From Desulfocucumis sp964643075 (GTDB lineage: Bacteria > Bacillota > Desulfotomaculia > Desulfotomaculales > Desulfocucumaceae): 64,000 bases of DNA. Each line of letters opens with the position of its first letter. The first letter of the stretch is position 1. Below are positions 1 through 8,815 of the stretch, piece by piece. The notes beneath the pieces are model-generated. The model had not been told where the DNA came from, ran no database searches, and saw only the letters and a list, made by a program, of their open reading frames with translations. The position numbers and the translations under genes are program-made. Location of the stretch: assembly GCA_964643075.1 (NCBI GenBank), contig CAZXQO010000019.1, forward strand, positions 15,637-79,636. The letters run 5' to 3'.

Positions 1-2
1 AT

Positions 3-725
3 AGAGATTTACTGCCGGTGACAGACCAGATAATCTATGCACATCTGGCTGGAGACCATACTATTGGAGTATATCCTCTGCTGCCTGATGACATGTGCTG
101 GTTTATTGCAGCTGATTTCGATAAAAAAACATGGAGAGAAGATTCCGCCGCTTTCCTTGAAACATACGTAGAGATGGGTGTGCCTGCAGCGCTGGAAAGA
201 TCTCGCTCAGGTAACGGTGGTCATGTTTGGATATTTTTTGAACAGCCCGTTTCAGCATCACTTGTCCGAAAACTTGGTTGTGCGGTTTTAACGCACACCA
301 TGGATCGAAGGCACCAAATAGGCTTGGATTCCTATGATCGCTTTTTCCCTAACCAGGACACCCTGCCTAAAGGAGGCTTCGGCAACCTGATAGCCCTGCC
401 TTTACAACGCCTTCCTAAAAAAAATGGTAATAGCGTTTTTCTGGATGAGAATTTTGAGCCATATAAGGATCAATGGCAGTATTTATCCACATTAAAAAAG
501 ATGCAAACCGTGGAGGTTGAGGCGATCGTTCAAGAGGCAGCCCGTAGCGGAAATATTGTCGGTGTTCTGAAGAGCCTGACTGATGATGAATATGGGGAAG
601 ATCCCTGGACTCTTCCGCCTTCCGGAAAAAGAGCAGAAAAACTTATCACAGGCCCTTTTATGTGGGAATATGAAGGACAAGTTTATGGATATGGTCAAGA
701 CCATGGACATGAGTTTTTCCTATAA
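3..725 (+). pseudogene. TOTE-type archaeo-eukaryotic primase domain, N-terminal part of a broken gene
   Basis: The open frame enters from the left edge, so the true start lies outside the window. The residues IYAHLAG, GVYPLLPDD, AADFD, LERSRSGNGGHVWIFF, SYDRFFPNQD and PKGGFGNLIALPLQ are the signature of the primase domain of TOTE conflict-system proteins, which combine primase, helicase and nuclease parts. In the full protein a long superfamily 2 helicase follows. Here homology stops near DDEYGEDPW (about base 600) and the frame closes soon after with unrelated residues. The matching C-terminal part appears directly downstream in another frame, so the helicase core has been deleted. Family assignment is confident; loss of function is inferred from the missing helicase. 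Confidence 0.8.
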
Positions 726-1119
726 GCCGGTCCTTTTAAATGCGATGCTTGAGCATGTGGATGAAAACGGTAAAGTCCGGATTGAGGATATAGTTGATTA
801 TTTCATTGAGTTTTTTACTGCGCGGAAGGATAAAGGTCTAGCTGTCGAAAAGAAGACCAGTATATTCTGTAAGGAAGGCTTCACGGGGAAGGATGTGGAG
901 AGGAATATATTTGCCAATCCTTTTAAGCGGTTTGAGGATATGCGTTTTATGAGAAGATGCAGGGAGATTGAAAATGTAGAGTTTAACAGGCATATATTTA
1001 AGAAGCTATCAAGTGAAGAAATAGACTGGGTAAGAATGCATTGTGACAGAAAGCTGGATGAATACTATAAAAGAATAGATGTGATTAGCAAACCCTATAA
1101 TATGGTAAGCAAGGAATAA
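583..1119 (+). pseudogene. C-terminal remnant of the TOTE helicase-type protein
   Basis: From about base 670 this frame encodes a helical domain with FSYKPVLLNAML, EDIVDYFIEFFTARK and a run of NPFKRFEDMRFMRRC. It resembles the C-terminal domain that ends several TOTE-type and related DEAD/DEAH helicase proteins. It lies in a different frame from the primase part and overlaps its tail, as expected if a large internal deletion joined the two gene ends out of frame near bases 640-670. The first residues of the frame (583 to about 665) are probably the primase linker read out of frame. No Shine-Dalgarno site supports independent translation, so I treat it as debris rather than a separate gene. 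Confidence 0.65.
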
Positions 1120-1160
1120 ACCAGTAAAGCCATTTCGGTAGTATCGAAGGATGTGATAAA

Positions 1161-1493
1161 ATGTATAGCACTGGACAACAGGTTGCAGAAGTAATTAAAA
1201 AATTTAAAGAAACCCTTACCAAACAGGGAATTAATATTGATAAGATCATATTGTTTGGTTCTTACGCCAAGGGTACTGCCGGAAAATATAGCGACATTGA
1301 TTTAGTAGTAATCTCAAAGGATTTTGCAGTCTTGGGATTTAAACAGCGCTGCGAGGTTTTGGGTCGTGCCATAGCTGAGATCATGGAACCGATAGAACCG
1401 CTAGCCTATACCCCTGAAGAATTTGAAAGCATTCCTCTAAACAGTATGCTTAACAATGTTATAAATGATAATCAAAATGTGGTATATTTATGA
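1161..1493 (+). CDS. MNT-type minimal nucleotidyltransferase
   Basis: This 110-residue protein has the polymerase-beta nucleotidyltransferase signature: LFGSYAKGTAGKYSDIDLVV gives the GS motif and the DxD metal-binding pair. Proteins of this size (MNT family) usually pair with a HEPN protein, forming a toxin-antitoxin couple in which the MNT enzyme AMPylates HEPN. No HEPN gene is adjacent: the gene stands alone between TOTE debris and a terminator. The ATG is preceded by a GAAGGATG-type ribosome site. It may be an orphan antitoxin left after loss of its partner, or a free-standing enzyme. Confidence 0.8.
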   Translation: MYSTGQQVAEVIKKFKETLTKQGINIDKIILFGSYAKGTAGKYSDIDLVVISKDFAVLGFKQRCEVLGRAIAEIMEPIEPLAYTPEEFESIPLNSMLNNVINDNQNVVYL

Positions 1494-1501
1494 TTACAAC
1501 A

Positions 1502-1536
1502 ATAATAAGGCGGCAATTTAGCCGCCTTATTATTTC
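1502..1536 (+). terminator. Rho-independent terminator after the nucleotidyltransferase
   Basis: A ten-base-pair stem, ATAAGGCGGC paired with GCCGCCTTAT, closes a six-base AT loop and is followed by a T-rich tract. It begins nine bases after the stop codon. Confidence 0.8.
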
Positions 1537-1632
1537 ACACCTGATTCGTGGCTATGTTCATGCTCGTTAAAAATACCTGCCACATTGCAAATAGCCTTCA
1601 TTTGTTTTAACCTATATAAAATAAGCCGTTCT

Positions 1633-2502
1633 CTGAAACCGCTCCTGCATTAAGTGTACGGGCGGTTTTTTTCTTGCTAATTCCCAGGAAAATCTGTCCC
1701 CCAGCCAAAATTCCCGAACCAGCGCTAAATTGCACGGCCACTGGCAAGAGAAAAAGCATGATGAATTTTTTTTCTAAATAATTATGATGGTTAACGGCAA
1801 AATTTTCAAATTGCATATTGTATACAAGTCAGATATGTGTTACCCTACTTCTGGATTTATTACTGAGTGGAGAATTATGTTTGTAATTAAAGGAAGGCCC
1901 AATAATCACGGGCATAAAAACCCAATCAAAATATGGCTGAAAAACCCTTCGGACCTTGAGGGATCCTGTCTTGAGCAGGCGTTCAACCTGGCCGATCTCC
2001 CATTTATTCACAAATGGGTGGCACTTATGCCCGATACTCACATGGGATACGGTATGCCTATAGGCGGCGTAATTGCTGCCAAAGGTGTCATTATTCCCGA
2101 TGTTGTGGGCGTTGATATTGGATGCGGTATGGTTTTCTTCCGAACTAATATTCCGGCCAGGCTTGTGAGAGAGACAGATACAGCACATGGAAAACTGGTT
2201 GAAGTCATCACCAGAACAATATTGCGGGAGATTCCGGTGGGCTTTGCCCATCACAAGGAGATGCGGGATTCCGTGTATCTCTCCAGTTTGCTGGAGTCAG
2301 ATTCCGGGTTCGCAAAGGAACTCGATCTGCATCCGGAATTGGCGGAGCGCTGTTTCCCCTCTGCTTTTTACCAACTTGGAACTCTCGGAGGCGGTAACCA
2401 CTTTATTGAGTTGCAGGAAGATGATTCCGGCAACCTTTGCGTGATGGGGATCTGGCCCTCCCCGTCCTGAAGCTGCAAACGGTGGCGGTTGTTAAAGGCT
2501 AG
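1633..2502 (+). repeat. Direct repeat, copy 1 (rtcB region, with internal deletion)
   Basis: From the hairpin at about 1636-1672 (AAACCGC ... GCGGTTT plus Ts), through the upstream leader and into the rtcB coding region, this segment is highly similar to 12378-13892. It lacks about 637 bp that are present in copy 2 (bases 13200-13836) and differs by small indels, for example 12 bases missing near 1733. The two copies lie about 10.7 kb apart in the same orientation and bracket the HxD-peptide cluster. Confidence 0.8.
1877..2502 (+). pseudogene. rtcB: RNA-splicing ligase RtcB, internally deleted copy
   Basis: The ATG at 1877 (MFVIKGRPN) follows a TGGAG site and matches the start of the intact copy at 12630. 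The frame runs through the RtcB motifs MPDTHMGYG, GVDIGCGM and GGGNHFIE, then breaks after NLCVM. The next bases match the last 57 bases of the intact gene but out of frame, ending at the same TAG (2500-2502). The missing stretch corresponds to 13200-13836 of copy 2 and includes histidine ligands and the guanylylated histidine region. The product would be a truncated protein without catalysis. Confidence 0.88.
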
Positions 2503-2591
2503 CCGTTACTGCATCTTTTATTAAGGTGTTAGAATCGGAGTTAAGTATTATTAAACATTAAGACTGGCTGTTAGCGGCCTAATCCCGATTG

Positions 2592-2630
2592 GAAGAACCC
2601 GGGCTTTTTTAAAAGTCCGGGTTCTTTGCC
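2592..2630 (+). terminator. Rho-independent terminator
   Basis: AAGAACCCGG and CCGGGTTCTT form a strong stem around a T/A-rich loop, and the 3' arm ends in T residues. It sits about 90 bases downstream of the broken rtcB. A closely similar hairpin is at 15976-16015. The rest of 2503-2788 shows no gene. Confidence 0.7.
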
Positions 2631-2788
2631 ATCCTGTACCGAAATGTTTTTCCTTACTGACAAAATTCGACAAATTCTAGTTGTGCTTCATGTTAAAATC
2701 TGATAGGATGTTTGTTTTTTTATCACATTATGCCGGTGCCGGTCCTAAATATAAAATATCAGGTTTTTGGAACAGGAGGAAAGGAGCT

Positions 2789-3254
2789 ATGAAGTGTGAC
2801 GCGGTTTTTTAGGGTGGAGGGGTTAAGGGCATCGGACTGGTCGGTAGACGGTGGCGTTTTGAGCAATTACCCCATATGGCTTTTGGACGACGATACGAGT
2901 AATCCGGAATGGCCTACTTTCGGTTTCAAGCTGACCCAGGTCGATAACAGCGATGTGAAGAAACCCGAACACAAGCCCTTTAAGAATGTAGCCGGTTTTT
3001 TGATGTCTATTGGCGGTACAATGATGGACGCTCATGACAACTATTATATTTCCGAATCCCGTGGGGATTACGAGCGGACCATCAAAATTCCGAATACGAT
3101 AGAAGTCAACGGAGTTAAAAAGAAAATCAATACGGTCGATTTTGATATTACACGGGAAGAGAGCCGGGCGTTATTTAATAACGGACTAAAAGCAGCGGAA
3201 GACTTTTTGAGCAAATGGGACTTTGATGCCTGGAAGAAGAAGTACAGGCAATAA
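2789..3254 (+). pseudogene. Patatin-like phospholipase, nonsense codon plus internal deletion
   Basis: After an AGGAGGAAAGGAG ribosome site the ATG at 2789 reads MKCDAVF, then TAG (2810-2812), then GGGVKGIGLVG. This is the N-terminal oxyanion-hole motif of bacterial patatins, where the stop probably replaces a Glu codon (GAG). Immediately after, the reading frame shifts and continues with VDGGVLSNYPIWLLD, the C-terminal DGG catalytic motif of the same family, and on to the natural C terminus at 3254. The segment between, including the GxSxG nucleophile elbow, is gone. A GTG-initiated frame at 2796 would make only the C-terminal half, so a functional lipase is very unlikely. Confidence 0.8.
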
Positions 3255-3291
3255 TCTGTTTAGTTAAATAATTATAAAAGGAGTAAAAATC

Positions 3292-4506
3292 ATGGGGAAA
3301 AGTATGGCCTACCTCTGCAACCCATCAACATTCCAGCTCCAATCCATGTATTACGGCTGTAAATGGAGTCCAAATCAGGACACCCTCACCTTTGAAAAAT
3401 TCAGTTTAAGCTCAATATCAGGCTTGTACATAGCCTTTGTAGAGCCTAATATCAGCGATGGCTTCTTTAGCAAGCCTGTATATCCACTTACTAATGCAAG
3501 CGATGCACTAATCAAAACTTTGCAGGATATTTATCCCAAGGCAGATAAAGGCACCCTTAAGAAAAACCCTTTAATTCAAGCGCTACAAGGTTATTTCGAT
3601 TATACAAACAAGTGTCTGAACTGGCTTTACAAGACCACAGCGGGTAAAACTGTCCTTGACAAGATATTAAGCGGTAATCATTACGTAATGATAACACCGG
3701 GAGACGATGGCAACAACTATAGTTCGGGTACAAACCCCAATATGTTCAAATTTATTGCAAGCAGAATATTAAGGCCTGACGTTCAAATTACCGGAAACGA
3801 CCAGCAGGCGCTTCTGGATGTCCTTCAGCAGGCCAGTGGAAAAAACGACCAGGATGAGCAATTCACGTGGCTGGCAAATCAAATCAACGCAGTCCCATTG
3901 TATTCACTGTTTCAGGAAAAGCCTTACGAATACACCGGCACAGGCTTCCTGAACGACGAGTGGGACGGCGGACAGACCAGGCCTACGGCAAACCAGCTAA
4001 AATATTGGTTTATACCGCCTCTTAACGCTGTAAGTATTCTGGAATCTCCCACAAATCAAGCAAAAAAGGTCAAGGGCGTCCGGTTGGTTGATTTTGCGCG
4101 TCTCTCCACCATATTAGTCCTCTACAACAGTTCTCCCAATGGAGCAGGTATGAGCGCTGCCGTAAGATTTGACATTAACATAAACGACATGACCGATTTG
4201 CGTCCTCCCGCAGTGGGGCTTGGCCATGAGCTTGTCCATGCCTACTACAGTATATCGGGGATGCAGCCCGGGGCGGAAAGCGACGATTATTCCACCACCC
4301 TTGCAGAGCTTCTTTGTGTAGGGTTGGGACCATGGGAGAAAAATCCCGTATCGGAAAACGCAATCCGCAGCCAGTGGATTCCTTCAGATTTGGGCGACGG
4401 TATAGGAGATTTCCAGTACGACAACAGGACGATAGGACCCAGGAAACTTTACCAACAGCCCGGCCCGCAGCAGACCCCACAAACTATGAGAAGAACGTAC
4501 ATATAG
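3292..4506 (+). CDS. M91-type (NleD-like) zinc metallopeptidase domain protein
   Basis: The 404-residue product starts at an ATG preceded by AAAAGGAG. Near the C terminus it has GHELVHAYYSISG, with H312, E313 and H316 as the zinc-binding HExxH, followed by a downstream Glu region (ELLCVGLG) and SENAIR. This arrangement is typical of Pfam M91 peptidases, the family of the type III effector NleD. The N-terminal 270 residues are not recognised. There is no signal peptide or membrane segment. It lies 33 bp upstream of the HxD-repeat protein and is probably co-transcribed with it. It could be the toxic or processing enzyme of this cluster; its target cannot be deduced. Confidence 0.7.
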   Translation: MGKSMAYLCNPSTFQLQSMYYGCKWSPNQDTLTFEKFSLSSISGLYIAFVEPNISDGFFSKPVYPLTNASDALIKTLQDIYPKADKGTLKKNPLIQALQGYFDYTNKCLNWLYKTTAGKTVLDKILSGNHYVMITPGDDGNNYSSGTNPNMFKFIASRILRPDVQITGNDQQALLDVLQQASGKNDQDEQFTWLANQINAVPLYSLFQEKPYEYTGTGFLNDEWDGGQTRPTANQLKYWFIPPLNAVSILESPTNQAKKVKGVRLVDFARLSTILVLYNSSPNGAGMSAAVRFDININDMTDLRPPAVGLGHELVHAYYSISGMQPGAESDDYSTTLAELLCVGLGPWEKNPVSENAIRSQWIPSDLGDGIGDFQYDNRTIGPRKLYQQPGPQQTPQTMRRTYI

Positions 4507-4539
4507 GTTAAATGGTTTTGATAAGGAGTTGAAAACAGA

Positions 4540-7500
4540 ATGGATATAAAACAGCTTCAGGTTATATTGAATGAGAGCATAGACCAGGGCCGGTTGAGCC
4601 TTTACAACATGTCTAAAAACGTAGCATCCTTTTTCAATATAATGCAGTATTATTCCTACGCCAGCGGCCTTGTCCTGGACAATCCCAACATCCAGTATGC
4701 GGACTCAAGCAATACCTTAACGGTGACAGGAACCGCAACATGGCTTACAAAGCTCAGCCTTGATTTCAATATTCAGTTCAAGAATAGAGACGACATTACT
4801 GAAAGTAACATATCAATAAGCCTGCCCAAGGATCATATAATGGAAATTCCCGGACTGGATTGGTTTCATATCGACAGCGTATCTATGAAACTGCAGAGCA
4901 TCGACAGCAGTACATACTACTATCTTACTAACGGCTTCACAGGCGCATTAAGCTGCAAACTCAACGTGGACAACGTTATAATAGACCTTGCATGTCCCAT
5001 TCCATCATATGACGGGTTTTATCTGCAGGCTGACCTGACCAATGTAAATTTTCCCACTATCTCCGACCTGGCCAAAATGGTAGGTGGCCGGAGCGCGTTG
5101 AGCATTCCCGATGACATAGACAAGCTGGGTCAGATAAGACTCTACAAAATAGCAGTTGGCATACAATCGGGAGCAGATAATTTAAATAAGCTGTCCCAGG
5201 TGTCTTTTGAGTTCGGCACGGCGCAGAATTGGGATCTGGTGGCTGGAATCTTCACCCTGGAGAACTTCAGGGTACAGACCAACGTGTTCCGGCCCATGGA
5301 CTCCGCCAACAGGGCTTTCGGCGGAGCTATAAAAGGCGCCGTCAAGGTGGGCCGGGTGGAGGCAGATCTGTGCGCCCAAAAGCTCACCCCCTCCGACCCC
5401 TGGACCTTCAGCGCCCTCATACCTGAAATAAATCTTTCAGACCTGGCGGAAAGGGCCTTGAGCGCAGTATACCAGCAGGTAGATCTTCCCGCAATAAAAT
5501 TCAAGGACACCTATATGGAGGTCACACCCGTCACAGGAGACTACAGCTTCAAGACCCAAAGCGCCGGTGACAGTACCTGGGATATTCCCATAGCAAGCAA
5601 AAAAATAACAATAAAAGACGTAGGCATTGACGCGGCCAGGACAAACGGACAGCTGCACGGCAAAATCACCGGGACACTGACCATAGGAAGCGTGGACTTC
5701 TCTGCTTACATTGTTCACCCGGGTCCCAGCCAGGGCTGGCAGGTGGGAGGTATGACAGGGCCTGACCAAAATATAAACCTGACCTCAATTTTAAGCGGCG
5801 TGTGCGACCTTCTGGGGGTATCCCTGCCCCACGGCATCCCCGAAATAGATGTGAAGAACCTTGTGCTGGGCTACAACACCAAAAACGGAGCTTTCACACT
5901 GAAGGGAGACGCGAGCACAACCTTAAGCCTTCCCATTGGCGGTTGCTCATACGATATACAGGCCTCTCTTTATGTTTCCTACGACCCGGCCGGCAAGGGG
6001 CTTTCAGCATGGCTCCAGGGAGGGCTTCATGTGGGCAATGCCGAATTTGACGTGAGGTTCGGCATGGGTGACTACGCCAACACCAACTATGCGAGCTGGA
6101 CCGGAGAAAACGGCCGGACCATAGGTTTCCAGGACCTGGCCTCCCTCCTTGGCATTGGGGATGTTGTAAGTATCCCCCAGGGCCTTGACCTGTCCCTGGA
6201 TAAGGCGGTATTTTTGTATGATGCCGTAAACAAACGCTTCACCCTGTCCGCCCATTCCAAGAACTACGGTAGCGCCTTTTTTACCGCGGGCAAAACCACC
6301 AGCGGGGGCATGGGCTTTGTTTTCGGAGTGGATTTCAGCGGTTCCGCAAAACTTTCCGACTTGCCGGTAATAGGCGGCGAACTGAAGGCCGCCGACTTCC
6401 TGACAATAAAACAGGCCTCCATCCTGGTGTCTTCAGGTGACTTCAAGGACTACGTAATCCCCGACTTGCCGCCTCTGCCCTCCGGCGGTACTCCCCAGCC
6501 TGTCCAGCCGGTTGCGGCCAATACAAGGCTCCAGCTTGTCAGAGGGGTGTCCCTGGCCGCCATCATTGACTTCGCAAGCTCCGCCCAGGGCAACAAGCGC
6601 ATACAAAACCTGAACTCGGTGGTGGGCGTGAACGAGCTTGTGCTCCAGGTTACCTTTGCCATCAACGATATTAAGCTGTCCATCGGGCTTGACGGGTGCA
6701 TTTACGTACCCACCAGGGACAACACAGCGCTTATGCTTTCCAATGCCGGGATATCTATAGACATAACCACCGAAATAATATTCCAGGTATACGGTTCCAT
6801 GAGCTTCTCCATAGACGGCAGGGACATAAGCGCCACCGCCCGTCTTGCTATAGACGAGTCAGAAGCCATGGCAGCGGTATATGTGGAGAACAGCGGCAAG
6901 CCCCTGCCTCCGCCGCCGGGGATAAACGGCCTGTATCTGGACGGCATCGGCCTGGCCATGGGAGTATTCTTCGAGCCTCCCTCCCTTGACTTGGGGGTAG
7001 AGGGCAAATTCAAGATAGGTAACGTTCAAACCAGCGACGACAGCTTCGCCATGGTGCTCCAGATAATAGAAGCAGAAGAAGTGCCCGTGCCCAATCCGGC
7101 CCTCCTTTCCTTCTACGTGGACAGGATGGACTTTGGCCAGATAGTGACCCTTTTCACCAACCAGAGCGAGCCAGACATTGTGAAAGCCATTGAGGTGGTA
7201 AAAGCTGACGAGGTGTCCTTTTACTGGGCGGAGCAGCTGATAATCCTGCCCGACGGCACCAATGCGCAGCCCGGCTTCGCTTTTGGGGCAAACCTGGACA
7301 TATTCGGCTTCAAGGCTCACGGAGACTTCAAGCTCAATCTCACCGACGGCATCAAGGGCGACGCAGAGCTTGACCCCATAAACCTCCAGGGCGTCTTGAA
7401 AGTGGAAGGCGATGGAGCAGGGATATACAAGGTGTACCAGGAAAAGGACGGGAAATGGGAGATTGCCGACAACAGGCAGATAGTAAGGAATGTCCCTCCC

Positions 7501-8655
7501 CTGCCCACAAAGAATGTTACGGTGGTCAATCCCGGAGGGCCTGTTTTCAAGATAGACTGCACAAGCTCCCCGTACCTGCACATTGACTGGCAGGTATCCC
7601 TTTTCGACATTGTAAAGGAAAAGGTGGACGCCACGATTGACAACAGCGGTGTTACCTTTGACCTAGAGTATAACGTAGCCGGCATCGAGAAACTTGTGTT
7701 AAGCTGCCGCCTGGCATCTTCCCTGCAATTCAGCGCGGGGGCAAGCTTTGTTCTGGATGCCGATAAAAGCATAGGCCCCATAACAGTCTTGGGAATCAAC
7801 TGCGGAAGCATCCACCTCCAGACCAGGATCTCCGCCGTCATTAGCGTGAGCATAAGCTCCTCCGGATTTGAACTAAAGATCTACAACATGTCCTTCAACT
7901 TTGAAGGGGCGGGCCTGTCTATACCCGACATAACCCTGAACACAGCCCCCTCATCTTTGAAGGAGATACCCGAAGCCATATACAAATACCTTATTGACAA
8001 TGCGGACAGGCTTTTCTCTTACCTGTTCAACACCGCCTCCAGGTGGGCAAAGCTGGCCTACAACGGCACCATCACTGGCTTTGAGAGCGTGGGCGGAGTC
8101 CTTAAGGACGCCTTCAAACTGGATTCCAACGAGGCCGCCAAGGTAATGAAGGACGCCGGATACGCTGCGGATCAAATCGGTTCCATGCTCAAGGACACCT
8201 ACAATCTTGCGGCTTCTGCCATCAGTTCAATCCTCAGTGGTCTGGGCTTCGGCTACGACATCATCTCAAAGGTTCTCGGAGATATATTCCCGGGAATACA
8301 CGTCGACTTCTGGGCTATACCCCATGTGGACACCCCGGCGGCGCTCCATGTGGACATTCCCGAAGCCGCCCATGTGGACTTTGGGACAGGCAGCGTGCAT
8401 GTTGACACCCCGGATACCCCCCATGTGGATACCCCTCACCTGGATAAGGGTACAGGCCCTCATGTTGACTTCAAGATTCCGCCCTGGGGACCTCACACAG
8501 ATAACCCTGTGCTGCACGTGGACACACCCCACTATGACGATGGCATTATACCCCATGTGGACACCCCCGCCCATGTGGACACCCCATTGGTGCCCCATAC
8601 CGACACCCCTGCCATACCTCATTTGGATACGGGGACGCATATAGACCTGGGTTAG
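4540..8655 (+). CDS. Large beta-rich protein with a C-terminal His-x-Asp repeat tail
   Basis: The gene encodes 1371 residues and starts at an ATG behind AAGGAG. Residues 1 to about 1100 look beta-strand rich, with repeated motifs such as IPEIDVKNLVLGY and IPQGLDLSLDKAVFLY followed by FTL strands, suggesting repeated modules of one fold. I do not recognise a named family. Residues 1130-1250 are helical. From H1254 to the end come sixteen HxD motifs (HVD ten times; HLD and HTD twice each; HYD and HID once each) separated by Pro/Thr/Gly-rich linkers, mostly as HVDTP. No signal peptide is visible. The two genes downstream encode a radical SAM/SPASM maturase and an HExxH protein, so the tail is the likely modified region. 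Alternatively it could bind metal unmodified. Confidence 0.75.
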   Translation: MDIKQLQVILNESIDQGRLSLYNMSKNVASFFNIMQYYSYASGLVLDNPNIQYADSSNTLTVTGTATWLTKLSLDFNIQFKNRDDITESNISISLPKDHIMEIPGLDWFHIDSVSMKLQSIDSSTYYYLTNGFTGALSCKLNVDNVIIDLACPIPSYDGFYLQADLTNVNFPTISDLAKMVGGRSALSIPDDIDKLGQIRLYKIAVGIQSGADNLNKLSQVSFEFGTAQNWDLVAGIFTLENFRVQTNVFRPMDSANRAFGGAIKGAVKVGRVEADLCAQKLTPSDPWTFSALIPEINLSDLAERALSAVYQQVDLPAIKFKDTYMEVTPVTGDYSFKTQSAGDSTWDIPIASKKITIKDVGIDAARTNGQLHGKITGTLTIGSVDFSAYIVHPGPSQGWQVGGMTGPDQNINLTSILSGVCDLLGVSLPHGIPEIDVKNLVLGYNTKNGAFTLKGDASTTLSLPIGGCSYDIQASLYVSYDPAGKGLSAWLQGGLHVGNAEFDVRFGMGDYANTNYASWTGENGRTIGFQDLASLLGIGDVVSIPQGLDLSLDKAVFLYDAVNKRFTLSAHSKNYGSAFFTAGKTTSGGMGFVFGVDFSGSAKLSDLPVIGGELKAADFLTIKQASILVSSGDFKDYVIPDLPPLPSGGTPQPVQPVAANTRLQLVRGVSLAAIIDFASSAQGNKRIQNLNSVVGVNELVLQVTFAINDIKLSIGLDGCIYVPTRDNTALMLSNAGISIDITTEIIFQVYGSMSFSIDGRDISATARLAIDESEAMAAVYVENSGKPLPPPPGINGLYLDGIGLAMGVFFEPPSLDLGVEGKFKIGNVQTSDDSFAMVLQIIEAEEVPVPNPALLSFYVDRMDFGQIVTLFTNQSEPDIVKAIEVVKADEVSFYWAEQLIILPDGTNAQPGFAFGANLDIFGFKAHGDFKLNLTDGIKGDAELDPINLQGVLKVEGDGAGIYKVYQEKDGKWEIADNRQIVRNVPPLPTKNVTVVNPGGPVFKIDCTSSPYLHIDWQVSLFDIVKEKVDATIDNSGVTFDLEYNVAGIEKLVLSCRLASSLQFSAGASFVLDADKSIGPITVLGINCGSIHLQTRISAVISVSISSSGFELKIYNMSFNFEGAGLSIPDITLNTAPSSLKEIPEAIYKYLIDNADRLFSYLFNTASRWAKLAYNGTITGFESVGGVLKDAFKLDSNEAAKVMKDAGYAADQIGSMLKDTYNLAASAISSILSGLGFGYDIISKVLGDIFPGIHVDFWAIPHVDTPAALHVDIPEAAHVDFGTGSVHVDTPDTPHVDTPHLDKGTGPHVDFKIPPWGPHTDNPVLHVDTPHYDDGIIPHVDTPAHVDTPLVPHTDTPAIPHLDTGTHIDLG
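8299..8652 (+). repeat. Coding repeat region: sixteen HxD motifs
   Basis: The DNA repeats the core CCCCATGTGGACACCCC with variable spacers of 3-30 bases, encoding HVDTP and variants. Each motif has an aromatic-type residue (His) at position 1, a variable residue at 2 (V, L, T, Y, I) and Asp at 3. This is the Omega1-X2-X3 layout of three-residue cyclophane (triceptide) substrates, in which some known maturases use His. The codons vary between units, so the amino-acid pattern is conserved more strongly than the DNA. Confidence 0.8.
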
Positions 8656-8666
8656 TTGACCGGATA

Positions 8667-8707
8667 ATGGGTGACAGGCGATGGGTTACTCATTGCCTGT
8701 CACCATT
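8667..8707 (+). terminator. Hairpin between repeat protein and maturase genes
   Basis: GGTGACAGGC at 8670-8679 pairs perfectly with GCCTGTCACC at 8695-8704, and further pairing extends the stem. Only a weak T tract follows, so it may act as a partial terminator or RNA-stability element that lowers maturase expression relative to the substrate protein. Confidence 0.5.
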
Positions 8708-8728
8708 TGTATAAACTCATATGTAACT

Positions 8729-8797
8729 ATTCAGAAGTCAGGAGTCAGAATGAGAGAACGGTTTATCGTCTCTAAGTATTCTGAATTCTGACTACTT
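8729..8797 (+). repeat. Imperfect inverted repeat upstream of the radical SAM gene
   Basis: The motif AGTCAGGAGTCAGAAT (about 8736-8751) is matched by an inverted copy ATTCTGAATTCTGACT (8778-8793), with 13 of 16 positions pairing. It looks like a small dispersed repeat rather than a regulator site; no second copy was found in the window. Confidence 0.45.
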
Positions 8798-8815
8798 AAA
8801 TGAAGGAGTGATACT

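Noticed and set aside
8266..8640. Minus-strand open frame of 124 codons opposite the HxD tail
   Set aside because: It is the shadow of the repeated HVD codons, with no ribosome site and a composition fully explained by the plus-strand repeat.
8299..8652. The HVD repeats as a CRISPR-like or noncoding repeat array
   Set aside because: Unit spacing is irregular and the amino-acid pattern is conserved through codon changes, so selection acts on protein.
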